Virus record (IMG/VR): IMGVR_UViG_3300035206_000326
Span: 1 to 29,639 of that record
Strand: one strand, 5' to 3'
Source of the DNA: a virus
Length of the DNA: 29,639 bases
Part shown: one piece after another, positions 15,981 through 22,620 of the stretch
How the letters are laid out: each line of letters opens with the position of its first letter
Numbering within the stretch: position 1 is the first letter of the stretch
The notes under the pieces: model-generated
The model's input: only the letters and a program-made list of their open reading frames with translations
Told to the model about the DNA's origin: nothing
Database searches by the model: none
Made by a program: the position numbers and the translations under genes

Positions 15981-16141
15981 AAATATTAGGAAACATCTTT
16001 ATCGCAGTGGGAATATATCTCACTGCATCTATGTTTTATCTTGGTGTATGGTCTATGTTAGACATACCAATTATTATTGGTATTGGGTTCATAGGTGGTG
16101 CAGCAATTTTTAGTGGCTTCATTATGAGGAAAACAGTTTAA
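15977..16141 (+). CDS. Predicted 54-residue membrane protein with two spans
   Basis: ATG 15977 to TAA 16141 encodes 54 residues with two hydrophobic segments, roughly residues 3-24 (LGNIFIAVGIYLTASMFYLG) and 30-49 (PIIIGIGFIGGAAIFSGFIM), ending in basic MRKTV. That predicts a helical hairpin in the membrane. It overlaps the 24-residue peptide gene by ATGA. Function is unknown. Small two-span phage proteins include holin-like and superinfection-exclusion proteins, but nothing in the sequence decides between these. Confidence 0.62.
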   Translation: MKILGNIFIAVGIYLTASMFYLGVWSMLDIPIIIGIGFIGGAAIFSGFIMRKTV

Positions 16142-16260
16142 TAAAAGGGGGTTAACTACCTCGGCCTCGGGACAGGAGTTCAACATACGAAGAGCTCACT
16201 TATTTATACTCTTTATGGATAGACAGGACTCCATCCCTGGCAGGTTTTGAGAGATTTTAG
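16142..16260 (+). other. Unexplained intergenic segment, possibly a structured RNA
   Basis: These 119 nt lie between two small genes and are richer in G+C than their surroundings (for example CCTCGGCCTCGGGACAGG). Small hairpins are possible: GAGTT with AGCTC (about 16176-16196) and CAGG with CCTG (about 16224-16239). GACAGGA occurs twice, 51 nt apart. It does not fold as a tRNA in my hand inspection. One frame is open across most of it but lacks a start codon. Confidence 0.35.
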
Positions 16261-16425
16261 ATGATTTTATATACAGAAGAACAATTAGAAAATGTATATG
16301 ATGTGTATAGACGGCATCAAATAAAACAAGACATGAGTTTTTTGAAATTAGAAGATTTTAGACTTATGTTTGAAGAAATTATGGAATGGGTATATTATGA
16401 ACCAGAAGAAGATAGAGGCCATTAA
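16261..16425 (+). CDS. Small acidic helical protein (54 aa), function unknown
   Basis: ATG 16261 to TAA 16425 encodes MILYTEEQLENVYDVYRRHQ... through 'EWVYYEPEEDRGH', 54 residues. It is acidic, almost entirely predicted helical and rich in Tyr, Glu and Met, with no membrane segment. It overlaps the next membrane-protein gene by 29 nt. Small acidic proteins of this composition are common in T4-like early regions, where several bind host enzymes, but there is no specific evidence here. The start follows the unexplained segment at 16142. Confidence 0.6.
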   Translation: MILYTEEQLENVYDVYRRHQIKQDMSFLKLEDFRLMFEEIMEWVYYEPEEDRGH

Positions 16426-16621
16426 AGAAACGCTTGTAACAGTTTTTACAGGATTTGTAATTACTTATCCACTTAATTTAGGATTATTATATATTGCTCT
16501 TGAAATATTAGAATTTTCAGTTTTGATGACTTCTATCTTTACAACAGCAGGTATAACAATTGCAGCATTAATTAGAGTGTTTGTAATTAGGATGTATTAT
16601 TCGAATATTAATGATGGCTGA
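16397..16621 (+). CDS. Small membrane protein with two spans
   Basis: ATG 16397 gives 74 residues (MNQKKIEAIKETL...) and is preferred over an ATG at 16370, which lies deep inside the previous gene. Two hydrophobic segments are clear: about residues 13-36 (VTVFTGFVITYPLNLGLLYI) and 44-64 (VLMTSIFTTAGITIAALIRV). A basic N-terminal helix precedes them and 'RMYYSNINDG' closes the protein. This pattern is familiar as a conserved small membrane protein of marine T4-like phages, of unknown function. It overlaps the zinc-ribbon gene by 11 nt. Confidence 0.72.
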   Translation: MNQKKIEAIKETLVTVFTGFVITYPLNLGLLYIALEILEFSVLMTSIFTTAGITIAALIRVFVIRMYYSNINDG

Positions 16622-16802
16622 AATTGAATTTACAGAAAAGTTTGGTCCAGGTAAATGCTGGAAATGTGGTATTAGAATTTCATCAATAGAAGTGGTGTAT
16701 GAGGCCGAAAGTATGGCCGGTAGACCATCTTTTACTAAAGTAGATTATGGAGTTTATCCAGCAAAGGCACAATTTTGTCAACAATGTTATAAGAAGTTTT
16801 AA
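16611..16802 (+). CDS. Small zinc-ribbon protein
   Basis: The 63 residues contain two CxxC pairs, CWKC near residues 16-19 and CQQC near residues 57-60, separated by about 37 residues. That is a classic four-cysteine zinc ribbon. The N-terminus is MMAEIEFTEKFGPGK; ATG 16614 is an equally good start. Compact zinc ribbons of this size often bind nucleic acid or act as adaptor subunits, but no partner is indicated. The gene starts inside the previous one and ends 7 nt before the tRNA, so the tRNA is likely processed from the same transcript. Confidence 0.75.
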   Translation: MMAEIEFTEKFGPGKCWKCGIRISSIEVVYEAESMAGRPSFTKVDYGVYPAKAQFCQQCYKKF

Positions 16803-16809
16803 AATTATT

Positions 16810-16883
16810 GGGGAATTGGTGAAATGGGATCACGGCTCCCTTGCACGGAGCAATTAAGAGTTCGACTCTCTTATTCTCCACCA
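16810..16883 (+). tRNA. tRNA-Ala (anticodon UGC), CCA encoded
   Basis: A full cloverleaf folds by hand. The acceptor GGGGAAT (16810-16816) pairs with ATTCTCC (16873-16879). The D stem is GTGA/TCAC with a GGG-containing loop. The anticodon stem GCTCC/GGAGC has loop CTTGCAC, giving anticodon TGC at 16842-16844. The T stem AAGAG/CTCTT has loop TTCGACT. The discriminator A (16880) is followed by genomic CCA (16881-16883). The third acceptor pair is G3-U70 (16812 with 16877), the established identity element for alanyl-tRNA synthetase, which independently confirms alanine. It would read GCA and other GCN codons. Confidence 0.96.
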
Positions 16884-16898
16884 CGAAACAGGCTCAGA

Positions 16899-17321
16899 TT
16901 GATTAATGAATTTACAATTAGGGAAACAGATAGTGATAAAGGCCGAGGCCTTTATACTAAAAAGGAATATAGGAAAGAAGAAATAGTATTATATTTAGAA
17001 GGTAATTATCTTCCATATCCAACTAGAACTTCTATACGAATAAAAGATGATAAACATATTGAAAGTTATGAAGGTGGTCATATAAACCATCATTGTAATC
17101 CAAATACTGAAATCAGAATACATAACAATTTTATAGGCAAGAATCAACTCAATCAAACCCAACCAAGTTTAGTAGCATTAGTTGTTGCAAAGAAAGATAT
17201 ACAGATAGGTGAAGAAATTACTTTTGATTATGAAACTACTGAGGTAGATATGGCAGAACCTTTTGAGTGTAATTGTCATGGTCGATGGATAAGAGGAAAA
17301 ATACATAGGTATCAAGAATGA
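16899..17321 (+). CDS. SET-domain protein, putative protein lysine methyltransferase
   Basis: SET domains transfer methyl groups from S-adenosylmethionine to lysine side chains. Seen in order: 'DKGRGLYTKKEY' (SET-N), 'INHHCNPNTEIRI' carrying the NHxCxPN SAM-binding motif, 'GEEITFDYET' with the catalytic Tyr region, and a post-SET-like end 'FECNCHGRWIRGKI'. The only in-frame ATG (16824) lies inside the tRNA, so I place the start at TTG 16899, giving 140 residues with the whole domain. The ATG at 16907 is out of frame. The gene ends in an ATGA overlap with the next small gene. The substrate is unknown; a host protein is plausible. Confidence 0.84.
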   Translation: MINEFTIRETDSDKGRGLYTKKEYRKEEIVLYLEGNYLPYPTRTSIRIKDDKHIESYEGGHINHHCNPNTEIRIHNNFIGKNQLNQTQPSLVALVVAKKDIQIGEEITFDYETTEVDMAEPFECNCHGRWIRGKIHRYQE

Positions 17322-17452
17322 AAAAAAGAAATCCAGTAAAAAAGAATATGGATAAATTTCATAAGCCACGCACACATAAAGATAAGACAAAATATGATAG
17401 AAAATCTGAATCAGAAAAATTACAAGATGAATTGGAGCCGATAGTAAGGTGA
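17318..17452 (+). CDS. Small basic protein (44 aa), function unknown
   Basis: ATG 17318 to TGA 17452 encodes MKKRNPVKKNMDKFHKPRTH followed by KDKTKYDRKSESEKLQDELE and a short tail. The N-terminal two thirds is strongly basic (many Lys, Arg, His) and the C-terminal third acidic. It is probably unstructured or nucleic-acid-binding. Similar 'hKDKtKYDRK' small basic proteins are familiar from marine T4-like phages, without known function. It overlaps the SET gene by ATGA and the methyltransferase start by 4 nt (GTGA). Confidence 0.72.
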   Translation: MKKRNPVKKNMDKFHKPRTHKDKTKYDRKSESEKLQDELEPIVR

Positions 17453-18459
17453 AAAAGAAAGTTATAGGAAACGCAATTTTATATTGTGGTGATTGTGAAG
17501 AGGTTTTATCAGAATTAACTGGTATAGATGCTTGTGTAACAGACCCGCCTTATGGATTATCTTTTATGGGTAAGAAGTGGGATTATGATGTTCCAAGTAA
17601 AGAATTATGGAAACAAGTTTATAATACATTAAAACCTGGAGCTCATTTACTCTCATTTTTTGGATCGCGAACTTATCATAGAGGGGTTGTTCCTATTGAA
17701 GATGCAGGATTTGATATAAGAGATCAGATTATGTGGATATATGGAAGTGGGTTTCCTAAATCACATAACATAGGTAAGAAAGTAGAGGAATATAAAGGTT
17801 GGGGTACAGCACTCAAGCCTGCACACGAACCAATCGTTATGGCAAGGAAACCTTTTAAGGGAACAGTAGTAGAGAATGTATTAAAGCATGGCACAGGTGG
17901 AATTAATATTGATGAATCTAGGGTAGAAACTGATTCAGAGTCAGACGGCAGATTTCCATCAAATATAATACATGACGGAAGTGAAGAAGCTACAGAAGGA
18001 TTTCCAATTACAAAAATCACAAGAATAGGCAATCTCAAAAGAGATGGCAAGGAAACACCGGACTATCGTGATAAAGGATCAGCAGCTAGATATTTCTATT
18101 GCGCTAAAACTTCACGATCAGAAAGAAATGAAGGCTTAGATCATTTACCAGATGGTGCACCACAAAGATGGAATAAGGCAGGTGAATGGACAGACGATAC
18201 TACACCATCTAAAAATCATCATCCAACAGTTAAGCCAGTAGAATTAATGAAATATTTGTGTAGATTAGTAACACCTAAAGATAGAATTGTATTGGATCCA
18301 TTTATGGGTTCTGGTTCAACAGGTGTAGCTGCATTGGCAGAAGGATTTTATTTTATAGGAATTGAAAAAGAAGAAGAATATTTTGATATTGCTTGTGCAA
18401 GATTACAACATTTTGTAGATAATCAAAAAACGAATTTAGAAAAAACATTCGGGGTATAA
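17449..18459 (+). CDS. DNA methyltransferase (amino-methyltransferase, DPPY type)
   Basis: The 336-residue enzyme carries catalytic motif IV DPPY (Asp32-Tyr35) near the N-terminus and the SAM-binding motif I as DPFMGSG (from Asp283) near the C-terminus, the order of beta-class N6-adenine/N4-cytosine methyltransferases. DPPY favours N6-adenine. Between them are 'GTGGINIDESRV' and 'HHPTVKPVELMKYL', both typical of this family. The start is GTG 17449, overlapping the previous gene by 4 nt. No restriction enzyme is seen nearby, so it is an orphan enzyme, probably protecting phage DNA or altering its regulation. It complements the predicted 7-deazaguanine modification encoded downstream. Confidence 0.93.
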   Translation: MKKKVIGNAILYCGDCEEVLSELTGIDACVTDPPYGLSFMGKKWDYDVPSKELWKQVYNTLKPGAHLLSFFGSRTYHRGVVPIEDAGFDIRDQIMWIYGSGFPKSHNIGKKVEEYKGWGTALKPAHEPIVMARKPFKGTVVENVLKHGTGGINIDESRVETDSESDGRFPSNIIHDGSEEATEGFPITKITRIGNLKRDGKETPDYRDKGSAARYFYCAKTSRSERNEGLDHLPDGAPQRWNKAGEWTDDTTPSKNHHPTVKPVELMKYLCRLVTPKDRIVLDPFMGSGSTGVAALAEGFYFIGIEKEEEYFDIACARLQHFVDNQKTNLEKTFGV

Positions 18460-18464
18460 ACAAC

Positions 18465-18492
18465 TTGACAATACAGCAATTGCTGTTATAAT
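18465..18492 (+). promoter_or_regulatory. Sigma70-type promoter for the gp45/gp44/que operon
   Basis: Consensus TTGACA (18465-18470), 16-nt spacer, consensus TATAAT (18487-18492), then 6 nt and ATG 18499. The spacer contains the perfect palindrome CAGCAATTGCTG (18474-18485). It appears to be the only strong promoter before regA at 26164. Confidence 0.9.
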
Positions 18493-18498
18493 AATAGT

Positions 18499-18792
18499 AT
18501 GAGTTTGATTTATAAGTTTAGTGAAGGTGAAATTTTAGCAGAGCTAAAAAAGTATATTGATGAAACATATCATCAGCATTACAACAAAAACAAATTTCAA
18601 GCAACAGAATTTATCGTAGATTCTGGACATGGAATGGGATTTTCTCTAGGGAACATTCTCAAATATGCACAGAGATACGGAAAGAAAAATGGCTATGATA
18701 AAAACGATCTATTGAAAGTTTTACATTATGGCATCATCGCACTTCATGTGCACAATTTAAATAATGAGGAAAGTGAAACCAATGAACATTAG
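18499..18792 (+). CDS. DUF3310-like small protein (T7 gp1.7-type)
   Basis: The 97-residue protein has the central motif 'GMGFSLGNILKYAQRYGKKNGYDKNDLLKVLHYGI', matching the DUF3310 pattern (F-xLGN-x-xKY-x-x-R-x-x-K...DL-x-K). The best-known relative, T7 gp1.7, is a nucleotide kinase acting on dGMP and dTMP, but most family members are uncharacterised and this one lacks a P-loop. Its ATG lies 6 nt after TATAAT, so the transcript should be leaderless. It overlaps gp45 by 11 nt. As the first gene of the clamp operon, a role in nucleotide supply or replication is plausible. Confidence 0.72.
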   Translation: MSLIYKFSEGEILAELKKYIDETYHQHYNKNKFQATEFIVDSGHGMGFSLGNILKYAQRYGKKNGYDKNDLLKVLHYGIIALHVHNLNNEESETNEH

Positions 18793-19447
18793 TAATGAAA
18801 CTCTTGATATACTAAGAAATTTTTCATCAATCAATTCAGGGTTGACTGTTAAGGCCGGAAACGAACTTAAAACAGTATCAGCCATGAAAAACATTTATGC
18901 AAAGGCAATAGTTCCAGAAGTTTTTGATAAAGAACATTCAATTTATGATTTATCAGAATATCTAGGAGCTATATCTTTATTTGATACTCCAACTTTTGAG
19001 TTCAATGCAGAGAAAGTAATCGTGGCAGAAGGAGATAATAATGTAACATATTATTATGCAGATCCACAAATGGTTATATCTCCACAAAAAGAGATAAACA
19101 TGCCTGATCCTGAAATCAGTTTTGATTTAGATGAAGGTGTTTTAGACTCGTTACTCAAGGCATCATCTGTATTATCATTGCCAGACATGGTATTGACTAG
19201 TGACGGAAATACAGTTGTTTTAACTGTTTTAGATAAGAAGAATGCAACTTCTAACATCTTTAGTAAAACAGTAGCTCAAGGTAATGGCTCTACATACGAA
19301 ATGTTTCTTAGAATGGAAAACATCAAACTAATTCCTGGAGATTATACAGCGTTTGTATCTTCTAAGGGTATTGCACATTTTACAAATAGGAAATATCCAG
19401 TAGAATACTTCATCGCTTTAGAACCTGATTCTAACTACAATGAGTAG
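18782..19447 (+). CDS. 45: gp45 sliding clamp
   Basis: gp45 is the trimeric processivity clamp of the T4 polymerase and also the mobile activator of late transcription through gp55 and gp33. The ATG at 18782 gives 221 residues (T4: 228) starting MNISNETLDILRNFSSINSG, aligning with the T4 start TTALLKNFATINSG. Further matches include 'SIYDLSEYLGAISLF', 'YYADPQMVISP' and the end 'YFIALEPDSN' (T4 YVVALEADS). ATG 18764 would add six residues, but 18782 has the better-placed GGAAAG. It lies 5 nt before gp44, as expected for the T4-type clamp operon. Confidence 0.96.
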   Translation: MNISNETLDILRNFSSINSGLTVKAGNELKTVSAMKNIYAKAIVPEVFDKEHSIYDLSEYLGAISLFDTPTFEFNAEKVIVAEGDNNVTYYYADPQMVISPQKEINMPDPEISFDLDEGVLDSLLKASSVLSLPDMVLTSDGNTVVLTVLDKKNATSNIFSKTVAQGNGSTYEMFLRMENIKLIPGDYTAFVSSKGIAHFTNRKYPVEYFIALEPDSNYNE

Positions 19448-19452
19448 AAAGC

Positions 19453-20397
19453 ATGAGAGAAGAATTTTTATGGGTTGAGAAATATCGGCCTAGGCATATT
19501 GATGATTGTATTCTTCCGCAAGAAACGAAGAAAATATTTCTAGACTTTGTAGCCAACAAAGAAATCCCAAATTTATTGTTATGTGGAACTTCTGGTGTCG
19601 GTAAGACAACAGTAGCTAAAGCATTATGCAATGAGTTAGGGGCAGACTTTGTTCTTATCAATGGTTCAGAAGAACGAAACATTGATACACTTAGGGTTAA
19701 GATAAAACAGTTTGCTTCTACTGTGTCGCTTACGGTAGATGGCGGCCCAAAGATTGTTATCTTAGATGAAGCTGATTATCTTAACCCACAATCAACACAA
19801 CCTGCACTTAGAGGATTCATAGAAGAATTCTCAAAGAATTGTAGGTTTATTTTTACTTGTAATTACAAGAACAGAATCATACAACCATTACATTCAAGAT
19901 GTAGTGTTATAGATTTTACAATACAGGCTAGTCAAAAACCACAGATAGCCACAGGAATTTTTCAGAGAATACTGCAGATACTTACTGATGAAAAGGTAGA
20001 TTATAACGAGAAAGTAGTTGTAGAAGTAGTCAATAAATTCTTTCCTGACTTTCGTAGAATGCTCAACGAGATTCAGAAGTACTCAGCTTCGGGAAAGATA
20101 GACAGTGGTATTCTCGCCAATTTAGATGATGAAAGTTTAAACGAACTGTTAAGCTTTATCAAAGAGAAAGAATTCTCTAAAATGAGAAAGTGGGTCGCAT
20201 TGAACATTCATAATGATCCACAAACAATTTACAGAAAAATATATGATAGCTTTTTTACAAAATTTGAGAACACTAGTGTTCCACAGGCCATTATTATTTT
20301 AAGTGATTATACATATAAGTCAGCGTTTGTTGCTGACCAAGAAGTGAACATGGTAGCATGTTTAACTGAATTAATGATGGAGTGTAAGATCAAATGA
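19453..20397 (+). CDS. 44: gp44 clamp loader large subunit
   Basis: gp44 is the AAA+ ATPase subunit that, with gp62, opens gp45 and loads it on primer-template DNA. The 314 residues (T4: 319) show 'WVEKYRPRHIDDCILP', Walker A GTSGVGKTT (Lys51), Walker B DEAD in 'VILDEADYL', and the SRC motif in HSRCSVIDF. The helical collar region occupies the C-terminal third. It overlaps queD by 4 nt (ATGA), so the deazaguanine cassette is translated in direct continuation. Its partner gp62 lies 5 kb downstream at 25395 instead of being adjacent as in T4. Confidence 0.97.
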   Translation: MREEFLWVEKYRPRHIDDCILPQETKKIFLDFVANKEIPNLLLCGTSGVGKTTVAKALCNELGADFVLINGSEERNIDTLRVKIKQFASTVSLTVDGGPKIVILDEADYLNPQSTQPALRGFIEEFSKNCRFIFTCNYKNRIIQPLHSRCSVIDFTIQASQKPQIATGIFQRILQILTDEKVDYNEKVVVEVVNKFFPDFRRMLNEIQKYSASGKIDSGILANLDDESLNELLSFIKEKEFSKMRKWVALNIHNDPQTIYRKIYDSFFTKFENTSVPQAIIILSDYTYKSAFVADQEVNMVACLTELMMECKIK

Positions 20398-20912
20398 TTT
20401 ATCAATCAACAAAATATTTTAAAGAGATAGGTCCATGCGCTTATCGTAATTGGAAATCAGATACAGATTGTTATTTACTACATGGATATTGTAGATCATT
20501 CAAATTTGTATTTGGGTGTAAACATTTAGATAAACAAGGATTTGTAGTTGACTTTGGTGGACTGAAAGATGTTAAAAGACAATTACAAGAATGGTTTGAC
20601 CATACAGTAATTCTTCAATCTGATGATCCTTTAGTTCCAGATTTTCAAAGATTAACAAAAGATGGCCATTGTAAATTACAAACATTTCCATTAATTAGTA
20701 GTGAAGGTTTGGCTGAATGGACTGGAGAATATGTTGATTCAGTTCTTCAAGAAAAATATCAAGGTAGATGTTGGATTATTAGTAGTGAACATATAGAAGC
20801 AGAGAAGAACAGTGCTATATATTATCCATTTGAAAATCGCGATAGACTTGATTTTGAAACCTTAGTTGAACTTAACAAAGAAATTTTATCAGGAGATATA
20901 GCGACAGCATAA
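20394..20912 (+). CDS. queD: QueD-like 6-carboxytetrahydropterin synthase
   Basis: QueD converts dihydroneopterin triphosphate to 6-carboxytetrahydropterin, the second step to preQ0. The 172-residue protein has the likely catalytic Cys26 followed by LHGYCRSFKF (His30 a zinc ligand), 'FVVDFGGLKDVK' and 'WFDHTVIL' with the conserved Asp-His pair. The usual HGH is HGY-CRS-F; this matches the branch of the family with 'HGYxxxFKFVF', not the E. coli type, and is longer (E. coli 120 aa). It overlaps gp44 (ATGA) and queE by one base (TAATG). Order queD-queE-queC-folE makes the assignment firm. Confidence 0.92.
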   Translation: MIYQSTKYFKEIGPCAYRNWKSDTDCYLLHGYCRSFKFVFGCKHLDKQGFVVDFGGLKDVKRQLQEWFDHTVILQSDDPLVPDFQRLTKDGHCKLQTFPLISSEGLAEWTGEYVDSVLQEKYQGRCWIISSEHIEAEKNSAIYYPFENRDRLDFETLVELNKEILSGDIATA

Positions 20913-21829
20913 TGTTATATTCAGAAATATTTAGAAGTATTCAAGGGGAAGGTGTTTACACAGGAGTTCCAACTGTATGGTTGAGAATGTTTGGTTGTAA
21001 TTTAAATTGTAATGGATTTGGACAAAAAGATCCAACAGATCCTTCAACTTATGTATTACCTTATCAAGAAATTGATCTAAAAGATATTACAGTGCCAGAA
21101 CAATTACCTGTATTTCCTTATGGATGCGATAGTTCTTATTCTTGGTCAAAAAGATTTGCTAAACTTCAAAGAAAAGGAACTCCAGAAGAAGTCGCAAATG
21201 AATTACATCAGTTGATGTATGATAATAAAACTCATATAGCTTTTACAGGTGGTGAGCCAATGATGAAAGCTGCACAAAAGAATATTGTTCAGGTTATTAC
21301 AGAAATAAAAGAATTATTTAAAACAGAACATGGATTTTATGGACCAACATGGAAAAATAATATTACAAATATTACTTTTGAAACTAATGGGACAAGAAAA
21401 ATTATAGATGAACTATATACAACTATCTTGCACGACAGTATCAGTCAAGAAACAGAATATTTCTTTTCAGTAAGTCCAAAGATATGGAGTACAAGTGGAG
21501 AGAAAGATAGAATATGTCCTGACATTGTAAAAGAATATCAAGATGCTTGTGGAATACCGAAACAGTATCAAGGTTCTAAAGACCCACAAGGACAATTAAA
21601 ATTTGTTTGTAATGGAAGTCTTACAAGTTGGTGTGAAATAGAAAATGCAGTTAATCAGTTTAGAGACGCTGGTGTAGTATATCCAATATGGATAATGCCA
21701 GTAGGAGCTACAGAAGAAAGTCAGAATAAAGATCATGTAGCAAGAATAGCAGAAGAAACAATGGATAGAGGTTGGAATGTAGCTGCCAGAGTTCATTGTT
21801 ATATTTGGGGAAATGAGATAGGAAGATAA
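20912..21829 (+). CDS. queE: QueE-like 7-carboxy-7-deazaguanine synthase with displaced third cluster cysteine
   Basis: QueE is a radical-SAM enzyme that contracts the pterin ring to 7-carboxy-7-deazaguanine. The N-terminus 'YSEIFRSIQGEGVYTGVPTVW' and the 'FTGGEPMM', 'ITFETNGTR' and 'SVSPKIWS' blocks are typical. The 4Fe-4S motif is unusual: Cys29 and Cys33 occur as CNLNC, but the third cysteine of a normal CX3CX2C is missing at 36. Instead 'YGCDSSYSW' with Cys72 supplies the equivalent of the usual WCDTxYTW, after about 38 residues. That insertion and the extra length (305 versus about 220 aa) mark a divergent phage-type QueE. The gene ends 1 nt before queC. Confidence 0.92.
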   Translation: MLYSEIFRSIQGEGVYTGVPTVWLRMFGCNLNCNGFGQKDPTDPSTYVLPYQEIDLKDITVPEQLPVFPYGCDSSYSWSKRFAKLQRKGTPEEVANELHQLMYDNKTHIAFTGGEPMMKAAQKNIVQVITEIKELFKTEHGFYGPTWKNNITNITFETNGTRKIIDELYTTILHDSISQETEYFFSVSPKIWSTSGEKDRICPDIVKEYQDACGIPKQYQGSKDPQGQLKFVCNGSLTSWCEIENAVNQFRDAGVVYPIWIMPVGATEESQNKDHVARIAEETMDRGWNVAARVHCYIWGNEIGR

Positions 21830-21830
21830 C

Positions 21831-22607
21831 ATGGCAGAAATGATTACAAAGGGTAAAGAACAAGTTAGAGGAAAATCAGTTCTTTTGTTTAGTGGTGGAA
21901 TGGATAGTTTAATGATTAACGCTTTATTGAAACCAGATATTTTACTTAATGTATGTATGAATTCTACTTATGATGATCGTGAACGAGAAACTTTTCCTAA
22001 TTTAATAAGCGAGTTTGAAGAATTAATTTATCTTGATAGAGAATTAGATTTGGGTAGATATGAAAGAGATGATGCAATTGTTCCAAATAGAAATGCTCAT
22101 TTAGTATTGTTGGCTTCTCATTATGGAGAAACAATATGGTTGGGTTCTGTAAATGGAGATAGGTCTTTTGATAAAGACGAAATATTTTATTATCATATGG
22201 AAACATTATTGAACCATATGTGGCAGAAACAACATTGGACAGAAGAAAGAAGATTTACAGTTAGTTCTCCTTTCAAAGATAGAACAAAAACAGATTTAGT
22301 TGAAGAATATTTAGAAAAGGGTAATCTACCACAATACTTGTTAGATTCATATTCTTGCTATGAAGGTGAAGAACAACATTGTGGACAATGTAAAGCTTGT
22401 TTTAGAAAATGGGTAGCATTAGAGAATAATCTAGTAGAACATAATAGAGATACTTATTGGAAAGAAGCTCCATGGGATGCTCCTTGGTTAGAAGAAGTCA
22501 TGTATCAAATCTATAACGGTGGTTATAGAGGAGATGAAGATACAGATATAATTTATGCATTGGAAAAAACTCCAAGGTATGTTGATTTAGATAGAATGAA
22601 GAATTAG
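21831..22607 (+). CDS. queC: QueC-like 7-cyano-7-deazaguanine (preQ0) synthase
   Basis: QueC uses ATP and ammonia to turn 7-carboxy-7-deazaguanine into preQ0. The PP-loop SGGMDS is at residues 21-26, and the C-terminal zinc site is formed by Cys176, Cys184, Cys187 and Cys190 (the last three as CGQCKAC), as in bacterial QueC. The 258 residues are slightly longer than E. coli QueC (231). 'IWLGSVNGDRSFDKDE' corresponds to the family's substrate-binding region. Since no queF is seen, the pathway in this window ends at preQ0. It lies 1 nt after queE and 13 nt before folE. Confidence 0.95.
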   Translation: MAEMITKGKEQVRGKSVLLFSGGMDSLMINALLKPDILLNVCMNSTYDDRERETFPNLISEFEELIYLDRELDLGRYERDDAIVPNRNAHLVLLASHYGETIWLGSVNGDRSFDKDEIFYYHMETLLNHMWQKQHWTEERRFTVSSPFKDRTKTDLVEEYLEKGNLPQYLLDSYSCYEGEEQHCGQCKACFRKWVALENNLVEHNRDTYWKEAPWDAPWLEEVMYQIYNGGYRGDEDTDIIYALEKTPRYVDLDRMKN

Positions 22608-22620
22608 GGTATGATGAATA

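Noticed and set aside
16201-16208. Minus-strand TATAAATA late promoter
   Set aside because: The 8-mer is expected by chance in DNA this A+T-rich, and no minus-strand gene follows.
16824-16898. ATG 16824 start for the SET-domain gene
   Set aside because: It lies in the D-loop of a complete tRNA-Ala; the extra residues are a translation of the tRNA and unlike SET proteins.
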